Shown: positions 53,333 to 63,716, counted from the stretch's first letter. The stretch is DNA of 64,000 nucleotides from Marinobacter psychrophilus (GCF_001043175.1 NZ_CP011494.1:806001-870000); one strand, 5' to 3'. Program-made: numbers and translations. The notes: generated by a model from the letters alone, not told the origin.

Positions 53333-54997
53333 ATGTCGTTAACAGCGGACCAGCCCCGATCCCCACAAACAACGGGCCCTTTGCGCTTGGTGATGGTTCA
53401 ACAGGATTTTTTGGTCGGTGACATACCGGGCAACGCCCAGCGGATTGTTGCGGCGGTAAGGCAAGCCGATGACCAGCACCGGGCTGACATTGTGGTATTC
53501 CCCGAGTTGGCGCTGACCGGCTATCCACCAGAGGATTTGTTGCTGCGGCCAAGCCTGGACATTCGCGTACAAGCGGCAATCGATGAAATCTGCGGGGCAG
53601 GGTTGGCACCGGTTGTGGTGTTTGGTGCACCGGTGCGTGAAGACGGCAAACTCTATAATGCTGCGCTGGTGATGGAAAACGGCAAGATTAGCCATCGTTA
53701 TTTCAAACAGTGCCCGCCTAACTATCAGGTTTTTGATGAAAAACGCTATTTCGCCAGTGGGTTTGAATCATTGGTTGTCAGTTTGCGGGGCGTTGATGTC
53801 GGTATTACGGTGTGCGAAGACTTGTGGGCAGAGGGTCCGGTTGAGACTGCCGCAGCAGCTGGCGCAAAACTGGTGCTGAATCTGAATGCGTCGCCGTACT
53901 CCCAGGGCAAGCAGCTACGGCGTAAAGCTCTGGTTCAACGTAAGGCCAAAGCCGCTGGTGTGCCTATTGTGTACGTCAACCTGGTTGGCGCTCAGGACGA
54001 GTTGGTGTTTGATGGTGGCTCGCTGGTGGCCGATGGCAAAGGCGAGATTGCTGCAGAAGCACCGCAGTTTGAACAGGGCCTGTTCATAGTAGACTTTGAA
54101 TGTGGAGAAACCTGCCAGCCGGTTACTCAACCATTATCACCGCCGCTGTCCGCAAGCGCGGCGGTTTATCAAGCGTTGGTGATGGGTGTTCGGGATTATG
54201 TCGGGAAAAATGGCTTCAAGTCTGTGGTATTGGGTTTGTCAGGGGGTATCGACTCGGCGCTGACGTTGGCCATAGCAGTGGACGCGCTGGGCAATGCGCA
54301 GGTGCGGGCGGTGATGATGCCGTTTCGCTACACCTCGGATATTAGCCTGCAAGACGCAGAGGCCCAAGCCAGCACTATGGGCGTGCACTACGATGTGTTC
54401 TCAATCGAACCCATGTATGATGCCTTCATGACAACCTTGGCCGAGCCCTTCACCGGCACCATCGTAGACACCACCGAGGAAAATCTTCAGGCTCGCCTGC
54501 GGGGTGTTTTGCTGATGTCGCTGTCGAATAAATTTGGCTCTTTGGTGCTGACCACGGGCAACAAAAGCGAGATGGCGGTCGGCTACTCTACTCTTTATGG
54601 CGATATGGCCGGCGGCTTTGATGTGCTCAAAGATGTTACTAAAACCCAAGTGTTTGAGCTGTCGCGTTATCGTAATACGGTGGCGCCGGTTATACCCGAA
54701 CGGGTGATTACACGGCCGCCGTCGGCTGAGCTGGCGCCAGACCAGAAAGATGACGACAACCTGCCAGGTTATGACGTTCTGGATGCCATTTTGCAGCGCT
54801 ATGTCGAACAGGATGAAAGCGCCGAAGTGATTATTGCCGCAGGCTTTGATCGCGCGGACGTAGAGCGGGTGATTCGTCTGGTGGATATCAACGAATACAA
54901 GCGCCGGCAGGCGCCAATCGGTATGCGGATTTCAGAGCGGGGCTTCGGTAAAGACCGCCGTTATCCCATCACCAACGCTTGGAAAAGCGGCGTATAA
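53333..54997 (+). CDS. nadE: Glutamine-dependent NAD+ synthetase
   Basis: Amidates deamido-NAD with ammonia from glutamine. The N-terminal nitrilase-fold glutaminase domain has the Glu of FPELALTGYPPED, the Lys of YFKQCPPNYQ and the nucleophile Cys161 (VCEDLW). The C-terminal synthetase has the PP-loop SGGIDS at 303-308. The 554-residue length is typical of the two-domain enzyme. It sits between pilS and bamD. Confidence 0.96.
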   Translation: MSLTADQPRSPQTTGPLRLVMVQQDFLVGDIPGNAQRIVAAVRQADDQHRADIVVFPELALTGYPPEDLLLRPSLDIRVQAAIDEICGAGLAPVVVFGAPVREDGKLYNAALVMENGKISHRYFKQCPPNYQVFDEKRYFASGFESLVVSLRGVDVGITVCEDLWAEGPVETAAAAGAKLVLNLNASPYSQGKQLRRKALVQRKAKAAGVPIVYVNLVGAQDELVFDGGSLVADGKGEIAAEAPQFEQGLFIVDFECGETCQPVTQPLSPPLSASAAVYQALVMGVRDYVGKNGFKSVVLGLSGGIDSALTLAIAVDALGNAQVRAVMMPFRYTSDISLQDAEAQASTMGVHYDVFSIEPMYDAFMTTLAEPFTGTIVDTTEENLQARLRGVLLMSLSNKFGSLVLTTGNKSEMAVGYSTLYGDMAGGFDVLKDVTKTQVFELSRYRNTVAPVIPERVITRPPSAELAPDQKDDDNLPGYDVLDAILQRYVEQDESAEVIIAAGFDRADVERVIRLVDINEYKRRQAPIGMRISERGFGKDRRYPITNAWKSGV

Positions 54998-55028
54998 AAA
55001 ATCGGAGGCCGTTTATGGCCCCCGATTT
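54998..55028. terminator. Hairpin between converging nadE and bamD
   Basis: AAATCGG-A-GGCC and GGCC-C-CCGATTT pair with one mismatch around GTTTAT. An A run precedes it, giving a short T tail for the minus strand; the plus-strand tail is weak. Confidence 0.6.
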
Positions 55029-55052
55029 AGCGACCTGCGCACAGCGACGTTA

Positions 55053-55883
55053 TTAATCGCCCATCAGTCCAAAGGTGATCACGCTGGTAAGGGAGCGGTT
55101 CTCTTTGCGCAGAATATCGGGCTCAAATTCCCCGTTTTGGTTAAACGCTTTGCTGTCCGGAAAGTTTTTCCGCAGCAGCGAAATGGCGTCTTGGCTGCCT
55201 TTGCTTATGTCCATAAAGCGAAATGTCTCCGCTAGAATAACGATGGCTTCTTCAACCACGGGCGAGCTGGGGTAATTCTCCACCACATAGCGGGCGCGGT
55301 TGTTGGCTGCAATATAGGCTTCCCGCGTGATGTAATAGCGAGCGGCGTGAAGCTCCAACTCGGCCACACGGTTGCGCACCGCAATCATCCGTTGGCGAGC
55401 ATCGGCGGCGTACAAGCTGTCAGGATAGCGGTTGAGCAACTCGGAAAAGTCGCGGAACGCCTGCAGCTGTTCGCCCGGCGCCCGAGCATTGGCGTCTATC
55501 GGGAAGTAGCGCGCGGCCAATCCAATGTCCAGGTTGTAAGAGGCCAGGCCACGCATGTATAGGGCGTAGTCACCGTGTTCGCTTTGCGGGTTCAGTCGCA
55601 AAAAGCGATCCGCCGCAGCGCGGGCGCCTTCCAGATCAAGATTCTGGTAGCGTGCAAAAATAAGATCAAGCTGGGCTTGCTCGGCGTAGCGGCCAAACGG
55701 ATAGTAGGTTTCGAGAGCATCCAGATTGGTTTCCGCTTCGTTGAAATTGCCCGAATCCATGGCGCTGCGGGCGTTCTCGTAATAGGTTTGCTCGGGTAAT
55801 ACCTGCTCTTGCTTATTTGTGGCGCAGGCGCTGAGTAACACAACCACTACGGACACTACCCATAAACGGACAACTGATCTCAT
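55053..55883 (-). CDS. bamD: Outer membrane assembly lipoprotein BamD
   Basis: Component of the BAM complex that inserts outer-membrane proteins. Lipobox LLSAC gives lipidated Cys20, then TPR-type helical repeats beginning YYENARSAMDSGNFNEAE. I start at MRSVVRLWV (55883), giving 276 residues; the reading from 56087 overlaps the divergent rluD and is rejected. Confidence 0.95.
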   Translation of the reverse strand: MRSVVRLWVVSVVVVLLSACATNKQEQVLPEQTYYENARSAMDSGNFNEAETNLDALETYYPFGRYAEQAQLDLIFARYQNLDLEGARAAADRFLRLNPQSEHGDYALYMRGLASYNLDIGLAARYFPIDANARAPGEQLQAFRDFSELLNRYPDSLYAADARQRMIAVRNRVAELELHAARYYITREAYIAANNRARYVVENYPSSPVVEEAIVILAETFRFMDISKGSQDAISLLRKNFPDSKAFNQNGEFEPDILRKENRSLTSVITFGLMGD

Positions 55884-56028
55884 GCCGGAATCCCGTATAA
55901 TGTCGAAAAGTTCAAAGAGCCTCCATTGTAACGGGGAAGGCACTGGATGTGCAGTAGAAGCACAGCAGAAGCCCGGCTGTTTGTCATAATATACGCCAAA
56001 CGTAACACAACCAGGCCCTGGGGGCTTA

Positions 56029-57006
56029 ATGTCAGCTGAAAACCGAATTATCGCCAGTTTTGTAATACCACCCAAACTGAGCGACAAGCGCCTTGACCAG
56101 GCCGCCGCAGAGCTAATGCCCGAGCACTCACGCTCGCGCCTGCAATCTTGGGTAAAAAGTGGCGCCCTGACTGTGAACGGCGGTCAGTGCAGGCCCCGTG
56201 ACAAAGTGATGCTGGGTGACAAACTCGAGCTGGATGCCGAACCGGAAGCGCAGGTGACCTGGCAGGCAGAAGCCATCACTCTGGATATTGTTTATGAAGA
56301 CGAGCACATACTGATCATCAACAAGCCAGCCGGTTTGGTGGTGCACCCGGCGGCTGGCCATGCCGACGGTACCTTGGTGAACGCCATACTAAATATAGCG
56401 CCGGAAGTAGAAAATCTGCCGCGAGCCGGCATTGTGCACCGCCTGGATAAAGATACCTCCGGCGTTATGGTGGTGGCGCGCAGCCTGATTGCTCACACTT
56501 CGCTGGTAAACCAGCTGCAAACCCGCACCATGGGCCGTGAATACGAAGCCGTTGTAGTAGGCACCCTGACTGGCGGCGCTACTGTGGATGCCCCAATCGG
56601 GCGCCACCCCACCGAACGTAAAAGAATGGCGGTGGTGAAATCCGGCAAGCCGGCCGTTACGCACTACCGCGTGATTGAGCGCTTTGCCGCTCACACTCAC
56701 GTACGCTGTAAGCTGGAAAGCGGACGTACCCACCAGATTCGTGTGCATCTGACCCACGTAAAACACCCGCTGGTGGGCGATCCTGTCTACGGCGGACGCC
56801 TGCGTTTGCCCAAAGGCACCACCGAAGAATTACGCGAAGTGCTGTCTGGCTTCCATCGCCAGGCCCTGCACGCGCGTCAGCTGACCCTGGAACACCCGCA
56901 AACCGGCGAAACAATGAGTTGGGATGTACCCTTGCCAGAGGATTTTCAGCTGCTGCTGGCAGCACTGCGTAAGCACGTAAAAGATATGGAAAGCGATGAA
57001 TTCTGA
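56029..57006 (+). CDS. rluD: 23S rRNA pseudouridine synthase RluD
   Basis: Makes pseudouridines 1911, 1915 and 1917 in helix 69 of 23S rRNA. An N-terminal S4 RNA-binding domain (KRLDQAAAELMPEHSRSRLQ) is followed by the catalytic HRLDKDTSG motif. The 325-residue length is standard. Divergent from bamD, overlapping pgeF by 11 bases. Confidence 0.96.
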   Translation: MSAENRIIASFVIPPKLSDKRLDQAAAELMPEHSRSRLQSWVKSGALTVNGGQCRPRDKVMLGDKLELDAEPEAQVTWQAEAITLDIVYEDEHILIINKPAGLVVHPAAGHADGTLVNAILNIAPEVENLPRAGIVHRLDKDTSGVMVVARSLIAHTSLVNQLQTRTMGREYEAVVVGTLTGGATVDAPIGRHPTERKRMAVVKSGKPAVTHYRVIERFAAHTHVRCKLESGRTHQIRVHLTHVKHPLVGDPVYGGRLRLPKGTTEELREVLSGFHRQALHARQLTLEHPQTGETMSWDVPLPEDFQLLLAALRKHVKDMESDEF

Positions 57007-57751
57007 TCTGCCGTTAATCGCGCCGGTCTGGCCAGCTCCGGCCAGCGTGCAAGCGTTCAGCAGCACCCGCCAGGGCGGCGTTAGCGCGGCGCCCTGCGAT
57101 CAACTGAATTTGGGCGGTCACGTTAACGACTGCCCTCAGCACGTAGCCGCCAACCGTCAACGGTTGGCGGAACATCTTGGTTTGTCGGCGCAACGTTTCG
57201 CCTGGTTAAACCAGGTGCACGGAACCGTGGTTGTCGAAGTAACAGCTCGGAACCTAAGCCAACTTCCGCCCGCTGACGCCAGCTATACCCGCGAACCTGG
57301 CGTGGTGTGCGCCATCCTTACCGCCGACTGCCTGCCGGTCCTACTCTGCAACCGCCAAGGAACGATAGTCGGTGCAGCCCACGCCGGCTGGCGCAGCCTG
57401 TGTGGTGGCGTGTTAGAAAACCTGATAGCAGCAATGGCTGAACCCGCCGAAAATCTGATGGCCTGGTTCGGTCCTGCCATCGGCTCCGACCAGTTTGAAG
57501 TAGGACCAGAAGTGCGCCAGGCGTTTATCAACCACGGCCCGCAAGCATCCAGCGCGTTCGCAAGCCGGGGCGCACGTCCCGGCCATTACATGGCCGACAT
57601 TTACCAACTGGCAAGGCAGCGTTTGCAACAAGCGGGCGTTAGCTCGATAGATGGTGGCGGCCTATGCACCGTTAGCGATGCCCAGCGCTTCTACTCCTTC
57701 CGCCGCGACGGCCAAACCGGCCGAATGGCCACGCTGATCGCTTTTCAGTAA
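56996..57751 (+). CDS. pgeF: Laccase-domain protein PgeF/YfiH
   Basis: Peptidoglycan editing factor of the YfiH/DUF152 family, which prevents misincorporation of serine into peptidoglycan precursors; older names call it a polyphenol oxidase. The 251 residues have STRQGGVS, the metal-site Cys in LTADCLPVLLC, HAGWRSL and the Gly/Ser-rich C-terminal motif RFYSFRRDG. Coupled to rluD by overlap. Confidence 0.94.
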   Translation: MNSDLPLIAPVWPAPASVQAFSSTRQGGVSAAPCDQLNLGGHVNDCPQHVAANRQRLAEHLGLSAQRFAWLNQVHGTVVVEVTARNLSQLPPADASYTREPGVVCAILTADCLPVLLCNRQGTIVGAAHAGWRSLCGGVLENLIAAMAEPAENLMAWFGPAIGSDQFEVGPEVRQAFINHGPQASSAFASRGARPGHYMADIYQLARQRLQQAGVSSIDGGGLCTVSDAQRFYSFRRDGQTGRMATLIAFQ

Positions 57752-57821
57752 AGCAGCAACTGTTTTAAATGCCTGCGGTAACTGACCCCCGTCAATTTTC
57801 TGACACTCCATCGGTTACTAG

Positions 57822-57849
57822 CTTGAAGTCTGCCTATTCGCCCCTACAT
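57822..57849 (+). promoter_or_regulatory. Sigma-32 heat-shock promoter for clpB
   Basis: CTTGAAG (57822-57828), 12 bases, then CCCCTACAT (57841-57849) closely fits the RpoH consensus CTTGAAA-N11-14-CCCCATnT. It is 66 bases before the clpB start. Confidence 0.72.
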
Positions 57850-57914
57850 TAAGTAACAAAGCAGATTCAATAGGCCGATACCGGCCCATTGCACAAAGAA
57901 CCGGAGCGCCCTTC

Positions 57915-60491
57915 ATGAGAATCGACAAGCTAACCAGCCGCCTGCAAAGCGCTCTGGCCGACGCGCAGTCCCTTGCTGTTGGCAAAGACCACAATTTTAT
58001 AGAGCCGTTGCACTTGATGCAGGCCTTGTTAGACCAAGAATCCAGCTCCATTAAACCGCTGCTGAAACAGGCTGGCGGCGAGCCCACCCGAATTCGCCAA
58101 GCGGTCATTAAAGAAATTGAGAGCCTGCCCGAAGTGAAAGGCAGCGCTGGCGACGTTGCCATGTCCAACGATATGGGCCGCCTGTTTAACATTGCCGACA
58201 AACTCGCGCAAAAGCGTAAAGACCAGTTTGTCTCTAGCGAACTGATGTTGCTGGCAGCGCTGGAAGATCGCGGTAGCCTGGGGCGGGTTCTTCGCGAACA
58301 AGGTGTGGACAAGGCTGCGCTGGAAAAAGCCATCGAAAACGCCCGCGGTGGGGAATCCGTTGATGACGCTGGCGCCGAAGAAAATCGTCAGGCATTGGAT
58401 AAATACACCATCGACCTGACCAAAATGGCCGAGTCGGGCAAGCTTGATCCAGTGATTGGTCGTGACGACGAGATTCGCCGCACCATTCAGGTACTGCAGC
58501 GCCGTCGTAAGAACAATCCGGTATTGATTGGTGATCCTGGCGTGGGTAAAACCGCCATTGTGGAAGGTCTTGCCCAGCGTATTGTGAATGGCGAAGTACC
58601 CGAAGGCCTGAAAAACAAGCGCGTATTGTCTCTGGACATGGGCTCGCTAATTGCCGGTGCCAAATTTCGTGGTGAGTTCGAAGAACGCCTGAAAGCTGTG
58701 TTGAAAGAACTAACAAAACAGGAAGGTCAGATCATCCTGTTTATTGACGAAATTCACACCATGGTGGGTGCCGGTAAGGCCGAAGGTTCGATGGATGCTG
58801 GCAATATGTTGAAGCCGGCGTTGGCCCGCGGTGAGCTTCACTGCGTGGGCGCGACCACCCTGGATGAGTACCGGAAACACATCGAAAAAGACGCTGCCCT
58901 TGAGCGCCGATTCCAGAAAGTGCTGGTAGACGAGCCTAGCGAAGAAGACACCGTTGCTATACTGCGCGGCCTGAAAGAGCGCTATGAGGTGCACCACGGT
59001 GTTGAGATAACCGACAGTGCCATTATTGCTGCCGCCAAACTGTCGAGTCGTTACATTGCCGACCGTAAACTGCCGGACAAAGCCATTGATCTGGTGGACG
59101 AGGCTGGAAGCCAGATTCGTATGGAAATGGACTCCAAGCCCGAACCGCTGGACCGCCTGGAACGCCGCCTGATCCAGCTGAAGATCGAGCGCGAAGCGCT
59201 GAAAAAAGAGACTGATCCGGCATCGAAGAAACGTCTGGAAGAACTCTCCAGCGTGATTGACGGGGTGGAGCGTGAATACGCTGATTTAGAGGAAGTTTGG
59301 AACGCTGAAAAGGCCGCCTTACACGGCTCGCAGAAGATCAAAAGCGAGCTCGAACAAGCGCGAACCGAATTGGAGAGTGCCCGGCGGGCTGGTGACCTCG
59401 GCCGAATGTCCGAGTTGCAATACGGTCACATTCCTGAGCTTGAGCGCCAGCTGGATATGGCAAGCCAAGCAGAGATGATGAAAATGACTCTGCTGCGCAA
59501 CCGGGTGACCGAGGAAGAAATTGCAGAAATCGTCTCCAAGTGGACCGGTATTCCGGTGTCGAAAATGCTTGAGGGCGAGCGCGATAAATTGATGCGCATG
59601 GAAGAGGCCTTGCACAAGCGGGTGATTGGACAAAACGAGGCCGTAGAAGCGGTGGCCAACGCCGTGCGCCGCTCCCGCGCCGGGCTGTCGGACCCCCATC
59701 GTCCCAACGGCTCCTTTTTATTCCTCGGCCCCACCGGTGTGGGAAAAACTGAGTTGTGTAAGGCATTGGCATCGTTTCTGTTTGATACCGACGACGCCAT
59801 GGTCCGCATAGACATGTCGGAGTTTATGGAGAAGCACTCCGTAGCGCGGCTTATCGGTGCGCCCCCGGGTTATGTGGGCTATGAAGAGGGTGGTTACCTG
59901 ACCGAAGCTGTGCGCCGGCGGCCTTATTCCGTGCTTTTGCTGGACGAGGTAGAAAAGGCGCACCCGGATGTGTTCAACATTCTACTGCAGGTTCTTGACG
60001 ATGGACGTCTGACCGACGGCCAAGGCCGCACCGTCGATTTCCGCAACACCGTGATAGTGATGACGTCTAACTTGGGCTCTGGAATTATCCAGCGGCATGC
60101 GGGAGAAGAAAACTACGACGCCATGAAAGCGCTGGTGATGGAGGAAGTCGGCACCCATTTTCGTCCCGAGTTTATAAACCGGGTAGACGAAGTGGTGGTG
60201 TTCCATCCCCTGGAAGCAAACCAGATCCGTGGCATCGCCAAAGTGCAGATCGAACTTCTCGACAAGCGCTTGCGGCAGCAGGACATTGCTCTGGAATTGG
60301 ACGAAAGCGCGATGACGTTGCTTGCCAATGTCGGTTACGACCCAGTTTACGGCGCAAGGCCGCTGAAGCGGGCGATTCAGCGGATGATCGAAAACCCTTT
60401 GGCGCAACAGTTGCTGCAAGGCAGCTTCGGTCCTGGGGATACCATTTGTACCGGTGTTGAAGAGGGCGCGCTGGTGTTTAGCAAGGCCTAG
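57915..60491 (+). CDS. clpB: Disaggregase ClpB
   Basis: Hexameric AAA+ chaperone that works with DnaK to rescue aggregated proteins. N-domain (1-145), first AAA with GDPGVGKT at 206-213, the coiled-coil M-domain (about 405-530), second AAA with GPTGVGKT at 605-612, and a C-terminal domain. The 858-residue length is normal. Preceded by a heat-shock promoter. Confidence 0.97.
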   Translation: MRIDKLTSRLQSALADAQSLAVGKDHNFIEPLHLMQALLDQESSSIKPLLKQAGGEPTRIRQAVIKEIESLPEVKGSAGDVAMSNDMGRLFNIADKLAQKRKDQFVSSELMLLAALEDRGSLGRVLREQGVDKAALEKAIENARGGESVDDAGAEENRQALDKYTIDLTKMAESGKLDPVIGRDDEIRRTIQVLQRRRKNNPVLIGDPGVGKTAIVEGLAQRIVNGEVPEGLKNKRVLSLDMGSLIAGAKFRGEFEERLKAVLKELTKQEGQIILFIDEIHTMVGAGKAEGSMDAGNMLKPALARGELHCVGATTLDEYRKHIEKDAALERRFQKVLVDEPSEEDTVAILRGLKERYEVHHGVEITDSAIIAAAKLSSRYIADRKLPDKAIDLVDEAGSQIRMEMDSKPEPLDRLERRLIQLKIEREALKKETDPASKKRLEELSSVIDGVEREYADLEEVWNAEKAALHGSQKIKSELEQARTELESARRAGDLGRMSELQYGHIPELERQLDMASQAEMMKMTLLRNRVTEEEIAEIVSKWTGIPVSKMLEGERDKLMRMEEALHKRVIGQNEAVEAVANAVRRSRAGLSDPHRPNGSFLFLGPTGVGKTELCKALASFLFDTDDAMVRIDMSEFMEKHSVARLIGAPPGYVGYEEGGYLTEAVRRRPYSVLLLDEVEKAHPDVFNILLQVLDDGRLTDGQGRTVDFRNTVIVMTSNLGSGIIQRHAGEENYDAMKALVMEEVGTHFRPEFINRVDEVVVFHPLEANQIRGIAKVQIELLDKRLRQQDIALELDESAMTLLANVGYDPVYGARPLKRAIQRMIENPLAQQLLQGSFGPGDTICTGVEEGALVFSKA

Positions 60492-60535
60492 CAGACCTTG
60501 AAACTGTGATGGTTACGCTGTAATGCATTAAATGT

Positions 60536-60570
60536 ACCCTGAACATGCCCGCTACGGGCGGGTTCAGGGT
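60536..60570. terminator. Hairpin after clpB, overlapping the end of the DUF4124 gene
   Basis: ACCCTGAAC (60536-60544) pairs with GTTCAGGGT (60562-60570), and GCCCG/CGGGC forms an inner stem. There is no long T run on either side. It includes the stop of the minus-strand gene. Confidence 0.6.
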
Positions 60571-61025
60571 GCTTGTTCAGCACCGCAGTTTTGTTCAACG
60601 ATGTTTTCGTACGTCTGTTTTTGCTGCGAGACCTCGTCTGGGGTCAGGAATCGTTGCTCGCCATTCTCGGTTATTCGGATACGGGGATTGGTGCTGATTA
60701 TCTCAAGATTCTGTTGCGCGGCGTCGCAGTTTGTTTTTCGTTGCGCCTGGCGGGTAGCCGCAGCATCAACTGCGAGTGATTCTTCGCTGGCGGCTCGCTG
60801 ACGCTGCTCCAGCTCATTCAGCTGTTGCTGGGCTGATGAGTTACTGTTCACCAAATTGGACTGGCCAGACCTTACGCTTATCTGCTCAGCTTGAGTGCCT
60901 GTAGGCTGGCGATCGCCAAAGTGGGTAACGCCGTCTGCATCGGTCCACTTGTACACCACCGTTGCATTCGCCACGGCTGGCACCATCGCCAATAACAGAG
61001 CCATTGTTTTCAGTTGTATCGTCAT
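60564..61025 (-). CDS. DUF4124-domain periplasmic protein
   Basis: Exported protein of 153 residues, function unknown. A signal peptide ends AVANA (about residue 21). The DUF4124 pattern YKWTDADGVTHFGDRQP starts at residue 25. A Gln/Glu/Ala-rich helical stretch (about 60-95) follows, then two cysteines (CDAAQQN and NCGAEQ) that could bond. Single gene between clpB and ilvI. Confidence 0.8.
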   Translation of the reverse strand: MTIQLKTMALLLAMVPAVANATVVYKWTDADGVTHFGDRQPTGTQAEQISVRSGQSNLVNSNSSAQQQLNELEQRQRAASEESLAVDAAATRQAQRKTNCDAAQQNLEIISTNPRIRITENGEQRFLTPDEVSQQKQTYENIVEQNCGAEQAP

Positions 61026-61503
61026 CGTTTATTGTCCGCTGTGGTTAACCTGTCGCAGGAAACGGGTGACTGGTCAATTATGCTGTAGTCATAGCGTATT
61101 AGGACAATTATGTCAGCTCATTTGGTTTTTTTCTTTTGCCTGGTTCAAATAAGTAACGGTCTATTTAGCCAAAGCGGCTATTGACAGGGAGTTTCCCGCT
61201 GTCAGAATTACTAATTGCCTGAATGCGGGAGGGGATGTCGTCGGCAATCCCGTTCATATTTCCCCCGTTTATTACCGCGCCCAACACACCGCCCATTGTT
61301 GCGGTTATGGTTGTTGCTTACGTGCAATCTGTCGACTGGCTGTTCTCCGCAACCCTCAGGAGAGCGGCTGGCCGGGAGACAACCTTTGTTGGCTGGGGCG
61401 TGATGGAGTATCGGTTCAGCTTTCACAAAAAGCCACACAACCGTATATCTAGGTAGCCGGGGTGGTACCCCGATTAAATCATTTGAAGAAGAGGGTCGAA
61501 AAC
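61026..61503 (+). promoter_or_regulatory. Long leader region of the ilv operon, no supported gene
   Basis: These 478 bases hold no convincing gene. A perfect -35 hexamer TTGACA lies at 61181-61186 inside a TGACAG...CTGTCA repeat, but no clear -10 follows at normal spacing. Frame 61223-61456 reads PPIVAVMVVAYV, a Val/Ile-rich stretch (61285-61322) that recalls ilv leader peptides, but without a ribosome site. A hairpin CGGGGT-GGT-ACCCCG (61458-61472) precedes the ilvI ribosome site and has no T run. Confidence 0.45.
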
Positions 61504-63222
61504 GTGGAGTTATTGTCTGGCGCCGAAATGCTCATCCGTTCGCTACAGGATGAAGGCATAGAGAACATTTATGGCTATCCGGGTGGAGCAGCCCTGCATA
61601 TATACGATGCTCTGTTCAGGCAGGATACCGTCAAGCACATCCTGGTCCGGCACGAACAAGCGGCGGTGCACATGGCTGATGGCTATGCCCGTGCTACCGG
61701 CAAAGCGGGTACAGTGCTGGTCACCTCGGGACCGGGTGCGACAAACACCATCACCGGCATTGCGACTGCTTTTATGGATTCCATTCCGATGGTGGTTTTG
61801 TGTGGGCAAGTCGCATCAACGTTGATTGGCGAAGATGCCTTCCAGGAAACCGACATGATCGGTGTTTCCCGTCCGGTGGTGAAGCACAACCTCAGCGTGC
61901 GCCACCCGTCCGAAATTCCGGAAATCATTCGCAAGGCCTACTACATTGCGACAACCGGCCGACCTGGCCCGGTGGTTGTGGACATTCCAAAGGACATGAC
62001 CGCACCTAATGATCGCTACGAGTATGTGTTTCCGAAAAAAACCAAATTGCGGTCTTATAATCCCGCCATTCGTGGCCACGCCGGCCAGATTAAAAAAGCA
62101 GTGGACATGCTGCTGGCAGCAAAGCGACCGATTGTGTACGCCGGCGGGGGTGTCATTCTAGGCAGGGCCTCTGGTCAACTGACTGAAATGGTGCGCGGGT
62201 TGGGTTACCCCATCACGAATACCTTGATGGGCATAGGCTGTTATCCTGCGAGTGACCAGCAGCACATTGGTTGGTTGGGCATGCACGGCACCTACGAAGC
62301 CAATATGGTTATGCATCACGCGGACCTTATTCTGGCTGTCGGTGCGCGCTTTGACGACCGCGTTACCAACGCGACTGAGAAGTTCTGCCCAGGCGCCCGC
62401 ATTATCCACATCGACATCGATCCGGCGTCGATTTCCAAAACCATCAGCGCCGATGTTCCCATCGTTGGGCCGGTGGATTCTGTGCTGAAAGAAATGCAGT
62501 CGCTGATCAAAGAAAGCAAGGTCAGGCCCGACGTCGACGCGCTGGCATCCTGGTGGAAGCAGATCGACGAATGGCGCGCTTTTCACGGTATGCGCTATGA
62601 AACGAGTGATGACGTAATTAAGCCGCAGGAAGTGGTGGAAATGGTGCACCGCCTGACCAACGGCGATGCATATGTCACCACCGACGTGGGGCAGCACCAG
62701 ATGTTTGCCGCCCAGTACTACAAGTTTGACAAGCCCAACCGCTGGATCAGCTCCGGTGGTCTTGGCACCATGGGCTTTGGCTTGCCGGCAGCGATGGGCA
62801 TAAAGTTGAACTTTCCGGATGAAGAGGTGCTCTGCATCACCGGCGAAGGCAGCATCCAGATGAATATCCAGGAGCTGTCGACCTGTAAGCAATACAGCCT
62901 GCCTGTGAAAATCATCAACCTGAATAATCAGGCTTTGGGTATGGTTAAACAGTGGCAGGATATGAATTACGGGGCACGCCACTCGCATTCTTACATGGAC
63001 TCCTTGCCGGACTTCGTCAAGCTCGCGGAGGCCTATGGCCACGAGGGAATGAAAATTACGCGGAAGGAAGACCTGGAGCCCATGCTCAAAAAAGCATTGG
63101 CCATGAAAGACAAACTGGTGTTCTTGGATATTTACGTAGACCCTTCTGAGCACGTCTACCCGATGCATGTAGCCCGTGGCTCAATGAAAGATATGTGGCT
63201 CAGCAAAACGGAGAAGGTGTAA
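61504..63222 (+). CDS. ilvI: Acetolactate synthase large subunit
   Basis: Thiamine-diphosphate enzyme making acetolactate and acetohydroxybutyrate for valine, leucine and isoleucine. I start at the GTG at 61504 behind GAAGAAGAGGG, giving 572 residues and the N-terminus MELLSGAEMLIR, as in Pseudomonas IlvI. Catalytic Glu51 in VRHEQAA, FAD-binding middle domain, and the ThDP motif GEGSIQMN...NN. First gene of ilvI-ilvH-ilvC. Confidence 0.96.
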   Translation: MELLSGAEMLIRSLQDEGIENIYGYPGGAALHIYDALFRQDTVKHILVRHEQAAVHMADGYARATGKAGTVLVTSGPGATNTITGIATAFMDSIPMVVLCGQVASTLIGEDAFQETDMIGVSRPVVKHNLSVRHPSEIPEIIRKAYYIATTGRPGPVVVDIPKDMTAPNDRYEYVFPKKTKLRSYNPAIRGHAGQIKKAVDMLLAAKRPIVYAGGGVILGRASGQLTEMVRGLGYPITNTLMGIGCYPASDQQHIGWLGMHGTYEANMVMHHADLILAVGARFDDRVTNATEKFCPGARIIHIDIDPASISKTISADVPIVGPVDSVLKEMQSLIKESKVRPDVDALASWWKQIDEWRAFHGMRYETSDDVIKPQEVVEMVHRLTNGDAYVTTDVGQHQMFAAQYYKFDKPNRWISSGGLGTMGFGLPAAMGIKLNFPDEEVLCITGEGSIQMNIQELSTCKQYSLPVKIINLNNQALGMVKQWQDMNYGARHSHSYMDSLPDFVKLAEAYGHEGMKITRKEDLEPMLKKALAMKDKLVFLDIYVDPSEHVYPMHVARGSMKDMWLSKTEKV

Positions 63223-63224
63223 TC

Positions 63225-63716
63225 ATGCGTCGAATCATTTCTGTTTTGTTGGAAAATGAGCCGGGCGCGCTGTCGCGGGTAGTGGGTCTGTTTTCACAGC
63301 GCAACTACAACATTGAAACCCTGACGGTTGCACCTACCGAAGACCCGACGATGTCGCGTTTGACTGTAACGACGACGGGTTCTGAGCGGGTGATTGAGCA
63401 GATTACCAAGCAGCTGAACAAGCTGATTGAAGTAATCAAGCTCGTTGATCTCACCGAGGGTGCCCATATCGAGCGTGAACTCATGCTGGTAAAGCTGAAA
63501 GCAACGGGCTCCCAGCGCGCCGAAATCAAACGCACCGTAGACATTTTTCGTGGTCAGATCGTTGACGTCACCAGTTCGGTGTATACCGTGCAGCTGGCGG
63601 GCGATAGTGCCAAGCTGGATGGCTTTATTCAGGCCATTGGTGCAACCGGTGTTCTGGAAGTAGTGCGTAGTGGTGTATCCGGTATTGCTCGCGGTGAAAA
63701 AGTGCTCAGCCTTTAA
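63225..63716 (+). CDS. ilvH: Acetolactate synthase small subunit
   Basis: Regulatory subunit giving valine feedback inhibition. N-terminal ACT domain (RRIISVLLENEPGALSRV, FSQRNYNIETL) and a C-terminal ALS domain. I start at the ATG two bases after the ilvI stop, giving 163 residues as in E. coli IlvH. Confidence 0.96.
   Translation: MRRIISVLLENEPGALSRVVGLFSQRNYNIETLTVAPTEDPTMSRLTVTTTGSERVIEQITKQLNKLIEVIKLVDLTEGAHIERELMLVKLKATGSQRAEIKRTVDIFRGQIVDVTSSVYTVQLAGDSAKLDGFIQAIGATGVLEVVRSGVSGIARGEKVLSL

Noticed and set aside
55884..56087. Upstream extension of bamD
   Set aside because: Would overlap divergent rluD and bury the lipoprotein signal peptide.
61211..61438. Short open frames on both strands upstream of ilvI
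   Set aside because: Overlapping, no ribosome sites, low-complexity translation; kept only as a possible leader region.
62158..63168. 336-residue open frame antisense to ilvI
   Set aside because: Shadow of ilvI; no supporting signals.
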